64,000 bases of DNA, taken from NCBI GenBank assembly GCA_030407085.1, contig CM059582.1, positions 15,853,501 to 15,917,500 on the forward strand, given 5' to 3'. Under the pieces are notes generated by a model, which had not been told where the DNA came from, made no database searches, and worked only from the letters and a program-made list of their open reading frames with translations. The translations under genes were made by a program, and so were the position numbers. Within the stretch, counting starts at the first letter, position 1. Every line of letters starts with the position of its first letter. The stretch is from Trichopria drosophilae (Eukaryota > Arthropoda > Insecta > Hymenoptera > Diapriidae). Positions 36,715-50,048 of this stretch are shown one piece after another.

Positions 36715-38500
36715 ATATCCAATATGGCGGCTTGTTATTATTTCACAGTTTGGCTCTATTTTCAATTTTTTTGCAAATAATCTGCAATTCTGAAGTATTT
36801 TCCGTCCCTGATAAAGAAGCTAAAATTAGAATTTCTACATTCAAAATGGCGAACCCAAAATTATAGACGAAACTTTACATTGTTTCATCAGTTTACATAA
36901 CAATGCTTGTGGGACGTTCCACGTCAAATGAGCCAACATTTGACCACAGTCATATAACCCAAAATGTTCGTACCCGAATAACACAATCCTCCCGAGATAT
37001 CCTAGGCTCCCGAGTACGTCCAAATGTTCGCTTTGGACCCTCAGAAGCTACTCAGGGGCTCCTGAGAACGTCTTTTGGGATGTGCGTCTGCTGTTTGGGT
37101 ATTGACAAATTCTTTGGAATCCGTAGTTCCTTTTAAACAATTTTAAAAAGTCGAACACAATAAAGCGCATTTTCCGACAAATATTCATGATCATCTGATA
37201 GAAGCGCCTGCCAATGGAAATTTGTGACCTTGGATTATATGTACTGAAGCCTCAAATATCTAGAGAGAAGTAGAATCTTGATTGCCATTTGGTGTTTTTA
37301 AAATCTCAACATGGCGGATCCAATATGTTCGATAAAAAATTTAAAAATGGTAGTTTTGTCTCGTATATGATATACAGCGGTTTTTGAAGTCACTAGTTTC
37401 GAAGCCAGTGTCATATTTCCAAAATTCAAAATGGAGGATCCAATATATTGAACCAAAATTTATTAATATTTATTGTACGTCTGAAATCACGAAAATAAAA
37501 ATCATTAGAAGACAAAATTTCGGAATAGCTTATCTTATTGTTAGTTCACTTTTTTGGCCACAATTTCGAAAAAGCGTGGATCTTCTGTATTTCAATTCAT
37601 TTTGTTTGAAATTTTGGTCTTTAAGGATTTTTGTAATCTTGACCTGTACCTACAAATTGCAACAAAAAACACCAACTGGGTGTTAGACATCGTTAGGCAG
37701 CTTTGATAGTTACAATGTGTCGTCTTGTAGATAGAGACATAAACCTTTCAGGTGTCGTTAAGAAAAAGAAACTCTGATATCATAAATCTAATATGGCAGC
37801 TCAAAATATTGAAATTTACTTAAAATTAGATAAACCTCTATATTTAGGGGGTTTTCAACTAGCTGCTTATGAATCCGAGGCCAGAATTTGAAATTCAACA
37901 TAGTGAATCCAATATGGTGTAATAACAATTTTTAATTGCATTTGTTGAGTTTCGTGGTCGATGAATCTAAGCTCAATATTGCGATATTCAAAATGGAAGA
38001 TCCAATATGGCGATCAATAGATCAAAAGTATATGGAATTGAAACTTCGTGTTCGAGGTATTTGAAGTTGCCCATTGAATTCGAAACTTCGAATTCATAGT
38101 TTCAGGATAAAAAATGATGGACTAAAATTGTTGGTATTAAAACTATTTTTGATATAAGTATTTTGGGGAACGAACGATCGAGTTCCTTTTTTTTAATTTT
38201 TTTTGTTTTTTTTTTTGTTACTTTATTTTTTCTCTATTTAATCTTTTGTATGGGTTTTTTTTTTTATTACTTTCATTGTCTCTGAATGAGACTTTAAGAC
38301 GCAATTTTCTATGGGTAGTAATCATATTTGGAATTTGCGCGACTCTACTCGTTTCGTAATCAGCTACCTCGAAAACCCCGAGATACAGAATTTGGTATAA
38401 TATAATTCGATATATATTAAAAACATTTTTTATTCCGTATTTGGTTATTTTAATGGTAAAATTCCAGCAATTCTGCGACCCGGGAAACCCCAGAATAAAC
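36715..38500. repeat. Cluster of dispersed 'TTACGAATC / AAAATGGCGGATCC' units
   Basis: Several decayed copies of one unit appear near 36840, 37305-37460, 37850-38040 and 38340-38500. The consensus, best seen at 39.4-39.9 kb and 58.1-58.5 kb, runs TTACTCGGGGGTTTTCGAGG, then TCGCTGATTACGAATCTGA, then TTCAAAATGGCGGATCC. The two TTAA-flanked elements (39138-39939, 57888-58520) carry the same unit, so these are probably eroded piggyBac-type MITE fragments. Open frames here are not coding. Confidence 0.6.
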
Positions 38501-39137
38501 TTTTTCAGGCGTTTTCGATTCGTTTGGACAATTCGTAACACAAATTGTTAGAATGGAGTTACCATATTCACAGTAAACAGTGCGATAAAGTGTTGATAAT
38601 AAATGAGACTGACAGATTAGCAAAAAAAGGAATTTACGAACATAAACGAAATATAAAATTAGCAATGGCTATGCATTTTATTTCGACAACATTCAGGTTC
38701 TAAGCGCCATAGGGATGTTTTCTCTTTTTTCTTTTTAATACCAAACTCAAAATTGTACATATGAGATGATCATAAAGTAATGCACTCGACGTGAACTGAG
38801 ATCCCCGTTACGTCTCTTTATTTATTTATTTACCCTTTACTCAAAGTACTATTTACATTTGTCCGAGATATAATCTGCTCGTCGCTCTTGTCTTTTACAT
38901 TCAGATAGAAAGTAGGTCCAATGTAAAGCAAAATAAGTCTATTTCATGCAAAATACATTCTATGAACAGTAAACAAAGGATTAATGTACATTTTCTTCAC
39001 CTTCATTTATAGGTTAGATTCGTTATAAGCGACCTCAAAAACACCTGAGTATCAAGTTTTGAGAAAATCCATACTATTTTTAGATAATCATCCGCCATAT
39101 TAGATCCGCTATTTTGATTTTATCAATTGTCGCTTAA

Positions 39138-39939
39138 TCCCTTGACTGCCAGTGACGAAGATATTTGTCATTTTGGACTTTTCTCAGACTGCCCGAAAAA
39201 GGCAAGTCTTTGTCATGATATAAAGTAGAGTAACAAATTTTGGGATTTATATAAAATAAAACCAAATCCATTTCTAGACAGTCTAAGGAGTACTGAATAT
39301 GATGATGTTGTCCATTTTTATAATCGCTGTGTAAAAAAAGAAATATAAATCCACAAAGATGGTAGTTTTCACAATTTTTGCAAAATCTTAGTCATGAAGT
39401 ATGACATTGTGTTCAATCAATTTATGCATAAAAAGTTTATTAAACCGCTTCAGAATTGTTACTCGGGGGTTTCCGTGGTCGCTGATTACGAATGTGAAGT
39501 CAGATTTTGGATATTCAAAATGGCGGACACTTTTTTAAAAAGTCTAACCATTCTGCTTGAAACTTGTTACTCGGAGGTTTTCGAGGTCGCTGATTACAAA
39601 TTTTAAGATATATTTTGAAAATTTAAAATAACGGCAACAATATGGCGGAGAAATTTTCCAAAAATAGAACCATTTTGGTTGAAAAATGTTCAAAATCCAA
39701 CTTCAAATTTGTAATCAGCAACCCTGAAAATCCCCGAGTAACAAATTTCAACGCAAATAGATGGAATTTGGAAAATTTGAGCGCCATATTGAATCCGCCA
39801 TTTTTAATTTTCAAAATCTGATTTCAGATTCGTAATCAGTGCCCCAAAATACCCCTACACACCAAGTTAAAGTAAATCCACCAAATTGTTTTTTTGGCAT
39901 TTGGGCATTTTTTGTCAAATTCTCGTACTAGTAAAGGGG
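39138..39939. mobile_element. piggyBac-type (TTAA) non-autonomous element
   Basis: The segment is bounded by TTAA (39134-39137 and 39940-39943). Its ends are imperfect inverted repeats (TCCCTTGACTGCC... and, reversed, CCCCTTTACTAGT...), which fits the CCCTTT-like ends and TTAA targets of piggyBac transposons. The interior has direct and inverted copies of the dispersed unit at about 39459-39530, 39570-39645 and 39700-39860. There is no transposase frame. An older relic of the unit also sits just outside at 39010-39110. Confidence 0.65.
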
Positions 39940-40355
39940 TTAAGAAGCAACGTCGCATATCTAATTTTTCGAGTCTTTGCAGGACAGCAAAGAGTTAGAA
40001 TTATTATTTCTTGAAATATATAACATATTAAAAAATCCCAACGAGAGATTTTCAAAGTGATAACAAATACTTGTACAAATTTTTAAAAACATTTTGTACA
40101 TTTTGTACAAAAACAATTGTGGGACTAGTTCCATTTTAATAATTGGAATTTCGGGTTTTTAGTGTAATAAATGATAAGCGAATAAAACTATTAGTAATTC
40201 ATTATTGTCAATAAATTTTCATATAAATATAAATAAAATGACAGATTTTATCATTTTTTATCTGCTCACTTTCCACCAAATTACTAATAAATTTATTATT
40301 AAAATCACATTTCTATATTTCAAAAAACACGTTTTCTATTTTTTTAAGACATTTA

Positions 40356-40891
40356 CACTACCGTGCAAAAGTCTTTGGACACCAGATTATTTAAGGTTTT
40401 CGTCGCCATATTCTTTTCTGAACGAATGAATATTTCCCAAAAATACAGTTTTGAACTTGTTTATTATAGAAGACACACATTCAACACCAATATATAGCAA
40501 TTACATGGGACACGGAGTAAATTACATCAAACTTTCTTTTCATTGAAAAACCCACCCGAAATATGCAGATTTTAGTACATCTGAACCACAGGAACAGCAA
40601 AAATGTTTCTTGACACATTCACAATAAACAAACGACGATAAACATTAGCTTTAAGTATATTTTGTATCAATATTGTCATACTCAGTAAACCCAACCTTTG
40701 AGACATATAAGTTTAAAACGACATTTAACATAGCGCATTGTTACTGCTATAGTCAAAACATATTCAGATTATTTCAAAAGCTGCTATCACCTGCTTCCGT
40801 TAATATTCAGAGCTTTAAATCAAATATTTCTTACGTTTTTTGCTGATTATATACGAAAAATTAAGTGTCCAAAGACTTTTGCACGGTAGTG
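40356..40891. mobile_element. Tc1/mariner-type MITE with TA target
   Basis: Perfect 27-bp terminal inverted repeats (40356-40382 and 40865-40891, beginning CACTACCGTGCAAAAGTCTT) are flanked on both sides by TA (40354-40355, 40892-40893). TA duplication and a GCAAAAGTCTTTGGACAC-like end are characteristic of the Tc1/mariner superfamily. The 536-bp element has no transposase remnant that I can read, so it is an internally deleted or de novo non-autonomous copy. Confidence 0.92.
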
Positions 40892-40899
40892 TAAGTTCG

Positions 40900-43800
40900 A
40901 AAGAAATTCCTAAATAAGCTTTCAATACCACTTTTTCTAACTGAATAAAACAATTTCCATCATGTCACGACAATTTTACGTACGTTTTCGCACAATAATT
41001 TCGAAATTCTATCATTTTTTATAGTCTTCATTTTGTGGTTATTTTTAGTTACACACGTTGTACGTTTTTATAGATATCCATAAAATATGATTAAAAATAT
41101 GTGATGACTTATGTGATGAATTCATTTTGGAAAATCTTGAGTTTACATAAGATTCATTATCAGGAACGAAATAACTTTTAAAGATCAGATAATCTAAGAA
41201 AATCTTATTTGAAAATCGTTGTTTATGGAAAAATCGAAATAGTTATTATGAAATTAAACAAGCCATAATAATGTATCATGTTTTAAATTTATGGTTCACC
41301 TCCCTTTGCAGCCATGCAAAAATCTCAAAAAAATGCTCGAATTTTTCTGAAATAATCATACGTCTGTATTTTAGGTAGCCTTTCATACCATTTCGAAATT
41401 TAGTTAAAATAAAGATTATGTTATATGTCAAAATTACTTTCCCATTGTTTTCTATATAGCTGAGAATGAATCATCGACAAATTATTAAATCAAGATCAAA
41501 GACATTTTTAGCATCTGCATTTGCTATCGATAATTTTTTTATCTTTGTATTATTGTTACTCCTAACCTCTGTTTATGGCTAATAAATTTCTTATATATTA
41601 TATTTGTGTTCTGGTTCTGTTAAAGAAATAATATTTCTGTGTTTATCTAGGATTGTATTGATTACATTATTCGGTTTTATAAAGTTTACGTTAGTTTGAA
41701 GGAGTTTATCTCTGGCACGACTGCTGCAGCAGAGTAAAACGATATATAGTTCTTTGTCGTTCGTCGAAGAAATCGGAGTTTAAAAGTAAACAGAAATTGA
41801 TAAAACTGCAGTAAATATAAAATTAGGACACATTCAGTTTCAAACAAAATATTTAAACGTCAAGCTAACCCTAGAGTTTGAATTCCTGAACGATTTAAGA
41901 GAAATTATGTTTCGTGGAATGTTTTAAATGTTTTTAATACAATTTTTAGGGTTTTTGTTGATTTTCATTTTATTCTATCGAATCTTGAAATTTTTTTTTT
42001 CTTTCTTGAGACCGACAAAACATTACATCACTCTGCCTAAATTTCATTTAGTTAAAAAGTACGAATTCAAGAACGAAAATTCGATCACCAAATACAGTAA
42101 CATTTTTAATAATTAAAAGTAAGAAATTAATAATAAATTATACTAAATTCGAGTTTGTTTTCTTATATTTTCTTAGGAAAATCAATTGCTACTTCTGGAT
42201 TTTACTAGTGAATTCGTCGTTGTTTAACACTTGTTAATCAAAACTAATTGATAACAACTATTTTGACTTCGCATTATATAATCTTTATTATTAATATAAA
42301 GTCAAAGCGTAATTTGAGGACAAACATGAGAAATTAAAAAAAGGACATTTAATAGGATGTAAGGATTAATAGACTTTAACCAACAATAAGATTGTTAGGT
42401 AGTACTATTTCTTTTTTGCATGTAAATGTCTAACAATGTCTTAATAAACTAGATTAATAAGGTAACGTACAACTGTTGGCTAATATTGTGAAAACTTGTG
42501 GTATAAGAATTGACAGAATATTCTCAAAAGTAATTGTGATCTGCAGTTTTTCATTACTAATTAACCAATGAAATAAGTACAGCTTTTGGTTTAATTAGTA
42601 TGCCTATTCATTTGTGATTTGTATGTACGGTTTCCCCAAGTCATGTAGTACAAACCAAAATAATGTTCTAAGAAATAAGCCACTTTACATCACTGCTCCA
42701 CTGTAACATCAAATTTAAAAACTATACAATAATTTGATGAATTATTAAACCAAATATAACATTTCGGCTATCATTGTAGACCTCACCAGAAAATATATTT
42801 ATCAAAAATAATTCTTGTGACAAAAAAGATACTAGACTAAAATAATAATTTGATGCAATAATATAGTTACAAACATCAAGAATTAATTAAAAATGTTAAA
42901 TTCAATTTTTATAACTTAAAATTCGAGACATACATCATCAAACAAATAAGTTCTTAAGAGCGAAGAAAGCCAAAATATGGAGATTATTTACAAAGAAAAT
43001 ACCGAACCACATTTATGAGAAATTTTTTATTTTAAAGACGATTTTTTACCCCTTGACATTCAATTTGGACAAAAAGTAGGTCCAATTCAATATTTTTCGT
43101 ACATATTTGGATTATGCTGGAACAATACTCTCAGAATTGACTTAATCGTGGCACAGTATCATTTTTCGATGTACTGAAAGTCTTTTGTAACCCTTATTTT
43201 GTAATAGCTTGATTTAAATGGTGGGGATATGGTTATCCCTCTTAAGCTCAAATGTGCTGGTTTTCTACATTAATTTCAACCTTCTAAATTTAATAGAAAA
43301 AAGGTGTCACATATCAAAGTATTCATGTCCGACTATTTTGCGGTCGCTTTTACCAATGGCGTAGTAAAAATTGTGTCAAAAATTTAACATGTTTTTTCTT
43401 TCACATATAAAAAAAATACCTTTTTTGTATCTTATGTTTTTTTTTCAATTGTATTTTTTCTATCGTATCTCATTAAAAGCATCGTAATAGGTAACCGAAG
43501 CGTCTTGCCGACAATTGTACTTTTTCTTTTTCTTCCATTTTAAATTCAATATGGTGCCTTGAAACTAAAAATATTTTGCAATTTTATATATGAAGAAATA
43601 ATTTGTAAAAAATATGATCGAATTCATTTAAATCTGGTTACTCGGATATTTTCTAGCTCGCTGATTACGAATCTGAAGGCAGTTATAATTTTATTTCTAT
43701 TAGATTCTATTTAATTTCTATTAAAATTCACAGTCAGATGTTTCTGGGTTCCCTAATAAAAAAGTTATCGAATTATTAACCGCGAATATAAACAAATGTT

Positions 43801-44805
43801 GTATGGTTAGAAGGGACTCACCAGATATAAATGACCTCTAAAGTATTTCGCTTGAATGGGCTATACAGATGACGCTATCGTAAACTGAATTATATTGTAT
43901 TAAATTAAATTAAATTTTAACAATTTTTCTACTATTACTGTCATTCTGACTAATCACCAATACATTTCAATCCTTCGAAGAGGTCAAGGAAGATTATAAG
44001 GTTACGTTTTGCAAATAAGGTTCATGATTTAAAAAATTCAAAGTGACGTATCCAATATGAGGAACGACGTTTTGAAAAATTAATTTTATGTATTTGAATC
44101 TTATTACTTTCCTTTAGCGGTCTAATATCGTGGAAGTAGAAAGTTTGCCCCTTTTTTTGTTCTTTTGTTTTGAGTTTTGTTGTATTTTTTTTCGTATTTT
44201 TTTTTTTTGTATTTCTTTTTGGTATTTTTGACACTATTTTGGTCCTCCTGGGCACTTCGACCTCATAGTAGTAAATGGTAATGATAATTTATAAAGAAAC
44301 AATTATAGAAAAGGGATTTTTTACAGAAATCATATGAACATTCAATGCGTGTCAAATTTTCACCACAATTTTGACACAAAGGAATCTATTGTATTTTCAA
44401 TATATATATATTCACAGACTTTAAAACTTTGATTGTTTATTTCATATTGCAATATTCGTTTCGTTTATCGTATACTTTGTAAAGAATATTTTTTTTATTC
44501 ATATTTGCTTTTTTCACATTATCATATCCCATTTTATACTGATTTACGTTGCTTAAAATAAAATAGTAGTCAAACAGTAATAACACTTCTAATGCTTTAT
44601 AAAAAATTGCTTTTCTTTATAAGGATCATTTCACATTTACTTGCTTCATTGACAGTCGATTATACATAAGAAAAGTAATTAGTTTAGTAATTAGTTTTTA
44701 AAAATAGAATAAGCATTAGACTATTAATGATGTTTGAACATCTTAAGCACAAATTCCGATGTTATTACGATGTTATTAATCCAACGCTATCTCCCTTTAA
44801 AATTC
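40900..44805. other. AT-rich, no gene supported
   Basis: Holds a 12-bp palindrome CTGCTGCAGCAG near 41724, the weak Penelope signature at 42757, a relic of the dispersed unit at 43632-43680 and a short block at 43855-43885 (TGGGCTATACAGATGACG) that recurs at 61148-61170. T-rich low complexity at 44150-44225 creates a Lys-rich minus-strand open frame that is not coding. Confidence 0.45.
42757..42790 (-). ncRNA. Degenerate Penelope hammerhead-like signature
   Basis: TAACATTTCGGCTATCATTG followed by TAGACCTCACCAG aligns with the 28417-28450 motif at about 24 of 34 positions, keeping TTTCGGCT.TC and TTGTAG.CCTC. The CTGANGA and GAAACG blocks are mutated, so it cannot be active. It marks another old Penelope-like terminal repeat. 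Confidence 0.4.
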
Positions 44806-44813
44806 ATTTTTAG

Positions 44814-44880
44814 ACATTACATTGAAGAATCACGTGAACTTTTCAGTGATGTTCATTTTGGAGACCCAATTTATGACGAA
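44814..44880 (+). CDS. Candidate 67-nt internal micro-exon
   Basis: A good acceptor (AATTCATTTTTAG) precedes 44814 and a consensus donor GTAAGT starts at 44881. Between them one frame reads 22 codons with strongly protein-like composition (YIEESRELFSDVHFGDPIYD...). The downstream transposase-like frame can be joined in phase if an acceptor-like AAAATCTAG at 44992 is used, so the exon may belong to that element. No family is recognised for the peptide itself. Confidence 0.35.
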
Positions 44881-45007
44881 GTAAGTGATTAAATATCAAC
44901 GCCTTCTGATTCTTTTGCATCCTTCAACTTACATACCTATTGTTTACTTACGACATGGATCCGAATTAGTCCTTTAAAACAATAAAATCTAGTTTTCAAA
45001 AAAAAAA

Positions 45008-45268
45008 CATCCGAACTATCTTGATAGCGTCAAAAAATATGGAAAACGGCAGGGAACTGATGGGCAGAAGTTCTTGTTAGTAACAAACTATTGTTGGGAT
45101 CAATTTACTTTTGCCCGGACAGAAGGAATTCCTGTTCATGATCAAACTATTCGGCGGTGGGCTGTATATAAAGCCAAAATATTCGAACTGACGGAGTTCT
45201 GCAAAGCTACATGTAAAAAAAAAATTCAACGTTTCATCTCGAAAATGATGTCTATTTACGTTCGTTAA
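45008..45268 (+). pseudogene. CENP-B/Tc5-type HTH fragment of a pogo-like transposase
   Basis: The open frame reads KKYGKRQGTD.QKFL near its start and GIPVHDQTIRRWAVYKAK in the middle. The 'pVHD..iRRWAl.kAke......FkAs...w...F...' pattern is that of the HTH domain in CENP-B, Tigger/pogo and jerky-like proteins, which binds transposon ends. The last part (FCKATCKKKIQRFISKMMSI) is a decayed FKAS...WI..FKK. The frame breaks at TAA (45266) where the family continues with SRK and then the catalytic DDE domain, absent here. A relic fragment, with possible upstream exon at 44814. Confidence 0.5.
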
Positions 45269-46071
45269 AAAGCTAGTGGTAAATTCGATCGATCAAAAAA
45301 TTGAAGGTGATTAATAGTTCTCTTTAAATTTCGTGAGATTAACATTCTCTTTATAGAGTGAATCTTCACTCCAAGAAATTTCGAGGACTCGTTTTAAAGA
45401 GTGAGAGTAGTACTAAATGATGGACATTTTAAACGAGGCTAAATAAACTTTTCTACTCCTTGTACAACCTAAAAAATGCTAAAGGAACAGATTCTTCGAT
45501 TACATAACCTCAAATATCTAAAAACCCTGAGGTTATGGAACCATTTTGACTTCTACGCCCAAAATTACTTCGGAAATGATCCACATTTATACAACATCAA
45601 ATACCTGCTATTTCTGGAACCATATTATCAAAATTAGATAAAAATATAGTGCAACATAATTTTAAGATAAATGTATATATATTTCGGTTATATTTCGTAC
45701 ATTAAGTATCAAATTACGACATCGTATATGATTCAAAGTTACGGGAAGTACAACAATTACTGAAAATTAAATTCCGCATTCTTTTATTTACCACTCTTTA
45801 AACAAAAAACAAATAATGACAAAGGCTGATTTTCATAAATAAGCCAAATTTAAATACACACTAATACAATTCTTATCGTAAAGAACAATCAGTTATGTTT
45901 TTTACGAAATATTCAACCAAAAAATTAATTTCTCGGATAACTAGATGGCGTTACGATCGACAACATGTAGCCTTCTCTCACAAACGGAAAGGTTTTATTG
46001 CTGAATCAAAATATTAACATTGTCCACCCGAAGATTTAGATCATATCATTTTACATTTTTAACACTCGAAT

Positions 46072-46313
46072 ACAGAGAAAACTGATGTACATTCAATTAT
46101 AACAAAATTTGTACATAATATTACTTTTTGTAGTATTAAATACATTTTAAAATAGTATTAAATACTATTTAACAGCTTTACTACTGAAAATGATACCTTC
46201 TGCTACTTTTAGTAATTGTATACACAGTTCTGTAGTGGCATTAGAAACTACTTGTTATTGGAGCATATTCAACAGCTGCAAGCTGTATTCAATGCTATTC
46301 ATTTTTCTCGGTG
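46072..46313. mobile_element. Possible small MITE with CACNGAGAAAA ends
   Basis: ACAGAGAAAACTGATG at 46072 and the reverse complement of 46295-46313 (CACCGAGAAAAATGA) form imperfect inverted ends, and the interior has repeated AGTATTAAATAC blocks. The ends resemble those of the 13831-14978 element, suggesting one family. Target duplication not seen. Confidence 0.3.
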
Positions 46314-46319
46314 AATGTA

Positions 46320-49300
46320 AATAAGGGGGAAATATACCATTCAGACCTTATCTACACTGTAAGACAAATTTTCCGTACTATTAAAGGTAATTACACCATA
46401 TCCAGTATGAACATTTTTGCACAATATGGCCTAAGAAATTGTCCACAATTTATGGTAATTTTTCAATATGAGAATGTAAGTAAATTGTCCAAAAAATTAT
46501 TTCTTGAAGCGCTAGATGGCGTTGAAAACCGTAAGTAATGTTGCGCGCGGTTTCCTTCAAGTGAAGAACTGGAATCAGTTGAATATTATTACAAATTCTG
46601 GAATATGAATTTTTGATAAATTTGAGAGACAAGGGTCCAGTGCGTCGTCTATCTACTACATTTTCATTGTTGGTCAGCGATTTGTGCTTTGTTCGCCACC
46701 TAGTGTACCTCTACGAAACTGGTATCACAAAATATCGTTTCCCATTTAGTGTAGAATTCCCACACCAAATTGGATTGTTCCATTCGTACATTCTGTTGTG
46801 GAAAAATTTTTAAAACCCCTATAACAAAATATTTGTTGAAAAATGAAAAAATTACTATATTTCTGACAATTTTCCAATTATTTAGTATAAATTATCGTAT
46901 TTAGGTTTAATAAGAACCTGTGCATAGCTATACATCTAATGACGATTTTAAAGACACTTCAGTAAATGTGTATTTTTGGGAGACACGCGGATATGACATA
47001 TGCCTGCCCACAAAGTAAAGAAAAACTCTTGCCGACAAAGATGTTTGTTTTTTATCGAACGTCGCATGTTACTAAATTGAAGTTACAAACACGATTTCTC
47101 ACAAGAAGGTTTTCGTCGGATGTTCTCTTTTGCACGTTTAATACTCAGCCGCCTCCGGTTATGTATTATCTGTTTTCCCTTAAAAAAAAGTCGAAAAGTT
47201 TATTTTTCAGGTCCTTCACCTTCCTACCAGGCTTGTGTGCATAGGGTTTTCCACCGCTCGGTAGATGCCAGGATCCCCTTTTGTAAATAAAGTGCACGGC
47301 CTTAAATTTCGTATACTTTAATAGTGTGAACGGCGGCGCATAAAACATCGGCGTCATAAACGAAGGGAAATATTAAATACTCTGTTTCAGTTGGTTCCAA
47401 TTGTTAAAACGATATTGTGTTTGTTTTGATAATGTGAAACACGTGCAAAGTACATCGTAAATGTATCTAATCAAAGTGATTTGACAGTTTAATGCATTTT
47501 TTGACGTTTCCAGGTTACGTGAAAATATGAAAGAATTTTCTTGTTGTCAGAGAAAAATGTTATTATTGTATAAATACTAAATAAATAATTTTTTGGGGAA
47601 AATGCTTTATAAACTAAAGTATTTGACTACTCCCATAACAAGTATTGAATAATACTAAACAAAAATGACTAAAGGCAAATTATTTTCATAAAACACAACA
47701 ACGTGATTAAGACTAAACACACTGAAAAGAGTTTAATCGCATTCGTCTGGTACTTACACAAAGCATCAGAACTTTTAGGAACCAAAACTAAGATCCAAGT
47801 CGCAACACCCAAATTGCAATTTACGCGAATGCTAAATTGTTATTCTTATATCGTATTTCATCGTCGTTTAAAATAAGAAATCCCGATTAGCTCACTACGA
47901 ATTCGTGGCATATATACAACTTTATAATAATATAAACTTCATAAAAACGTGACCACAATAATTCGTTAAGAGTCTCAAGCACATAATGTAAACATCGATA
48001 ATTTTAAAATTTGTATATTTTACATACAAAATTTTACGACCTAGAAAAAATTCATTTCACTCACAAGATATTTAAAAATTTTAAATGTATTATAATGAAG
48101 AATTATAATTAAAAAAACTATTCCAACAGACATTTGGTAAACTGATTTACAATCATTGACAATCAAACTTAAATTGAAAACACGCGTATCCCAATTTCCA
48201 ATAGGCAGTTCAAATACAACATGAAAAACCAATAATTCGCTCGACTGGGTTTAAAATCGAATAAATCGTTACGTAGTGTACGTTTTGTTTTACGAAGCGA
48301 TTTAAAGTAAAAACGAATGTTTATATTACCGAAATAGAGGTTTTATTGTAAGGACTGTATTTTTACATTCCAATTTGAATGATTGCTGGCAGCGTTTGCA
48401 CTTAGGTGTTCGCCTTTAAAAATGAATAACTGCAGTCTGACTTGCGTTGTGGAAAAAGTCGCATAAAGTGGACGCACGCGATACCTTTTTTCTCTTGTAA
48501 TGTAGTTATTTATTATTTTTGTATTTATTATACATTGTAGTTAGTCAACATTTTTTAAAAATCAATTTGACGTTGAAAAATACATTTTGACAATCTTTTA
48601 CTAAAATTTTTAAATGCTGTTAATAAAGTAACTAAAAAGTTTTAATATTTAGGGCATGAAAAAATACAATTATTACATAATCAAGAAAAAAATTTTAACC
48701 TAGTAAAAAGTACATTGACCAGCTGCAGACAAAATACTATTCGGGTTTGAGGCTTTTTTCTGCTTTGAATAAAATTGATCAGCTTTAAAGAACCCAAAAA
48801 AGCTTCAAACATTATTTAAGTCTAAATTTAATTAGATGCAATTATATAATAATTTACCCCCTCCATTCCTTTATTCACCCTCGTTGCAATAACTTCGTTT
48901 CCGCCCTAAATACGTAATATGATATTGTTTCCGACCATTTTTTTTGTAATAATGTTGATTTTTTTTTCTTAAAAACTAAAAACAATCAAGATTCACGTAT
49001 TTTGTTGTGCTTTTACTCTTACGAGTGCTCCATTTTCCTAATATAACTAATCCAATTTAATCTATGATATTTCTACTATAGTATACAGTATACGGGAAGT
49101 CCGAATTTGAGATACGATTTCCCGTACTAGTAACGAAATGTTATAGAATTTACTTTTCTTTCTTTACGTAAGAATAACTGTTGTAAATAGATTAACTCAA
49201 CACTTTTGCACGATAGTATATTTTAAATACGTTGAAGGAATATGTTCTAACGTAATTAACGTAATAAAAATCGTTGAAAGTCATTGTTAAACAGCACCTC

Positions 49301-50040
49301 TTTCATCTTTAAAATGACTTTTTAAGTTTTTGACAGAATTGTAATTAAACAAGCAAACAAGCTTGCATGAAACGTCCAAGGAAAGTATTTAATGATACAC
49401 TAGTAACACAATTTCTTTATTAATGTTAGCATGTGAAAGTAACTTATTTATAATGAGTGACAGAAAATAAGATAAAAACTGCAAAAGTACATTGAAAAAT
49501 ACATTATAGTTAGTCCAGTGAATTTTCATTTAAAATAAAATGAATTATTCATACTATCGATTATCTGCATGTTCCTTGCTTTGATTAAGGAACCTTTAAT
49601 TATGAAGTATGAGAGCTATTCCTTACAGAAATTTAATAAAAGATAATTAATCTGCACGATTAGTAACATGCGTGAATTAACAGCGTTAATCGATAAAATT
49701 TAAACCCTTTCTGGAGTCTTTAGCTAATCATATATTGGTATTTCAAATATAAAATTTGTTTAATTTTGATTCAGTCAAAAGTAGAAGAAAAATTTTTCTC
49801 GCTAAAGTTCATCAATTTTTGTAACTAAAGTTATTAATGCTAGTTATCAAAACTGATTTTTATGTATATCCGAAAGTTCTGGGTCAGTTCTCAATTAATG
49901 ACTTCTGTAGTTTCTAGGAAACCGTTTATAATAATTAAAATGACCTTTATAGAGCCCAAATTATGAACATTTTATTCTATCATGTTTAATGTCCTTTTTT
50001 TAGTGAAACTTCCTGCCTTATCGGCGGGCCACTATGAAAT
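46320..50040. other. AT-rich, no gene supported
   Basis: AT-rich DNA with a GC-richer patch at 46960-47350 open on both strands (no splice or motif support). A solo Tc1/mariner-like end is at 49201-49218. A short palindromic pair TACGGGAA/TTCCCGTA lies at 49092-49126. Nothing else was recognised. Confidence 0.4.
49201..49218. mobile_element. Solo Tc1/mariner-like terminal repeat
   Basis: CACTTTTGCACGATAGTA followed by TA matches the right end of the 40356-40891 MITE (GACTTTTGCACGGTAGTG then TA) at 15 of 18 positions. No partner end was found within the expected distance upstream, so this is a fragment or a strongly decayed copy. Confidence 0.4.
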
Positions 50041-50048
50041 CCCTTTAA

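Noticed and set aside
44022..44255. Lys-rich minus-strand ORF
   Set aside because: Arises from a T-rich low-complexity stretch and ends in a relic of the dispersed repeat unit.
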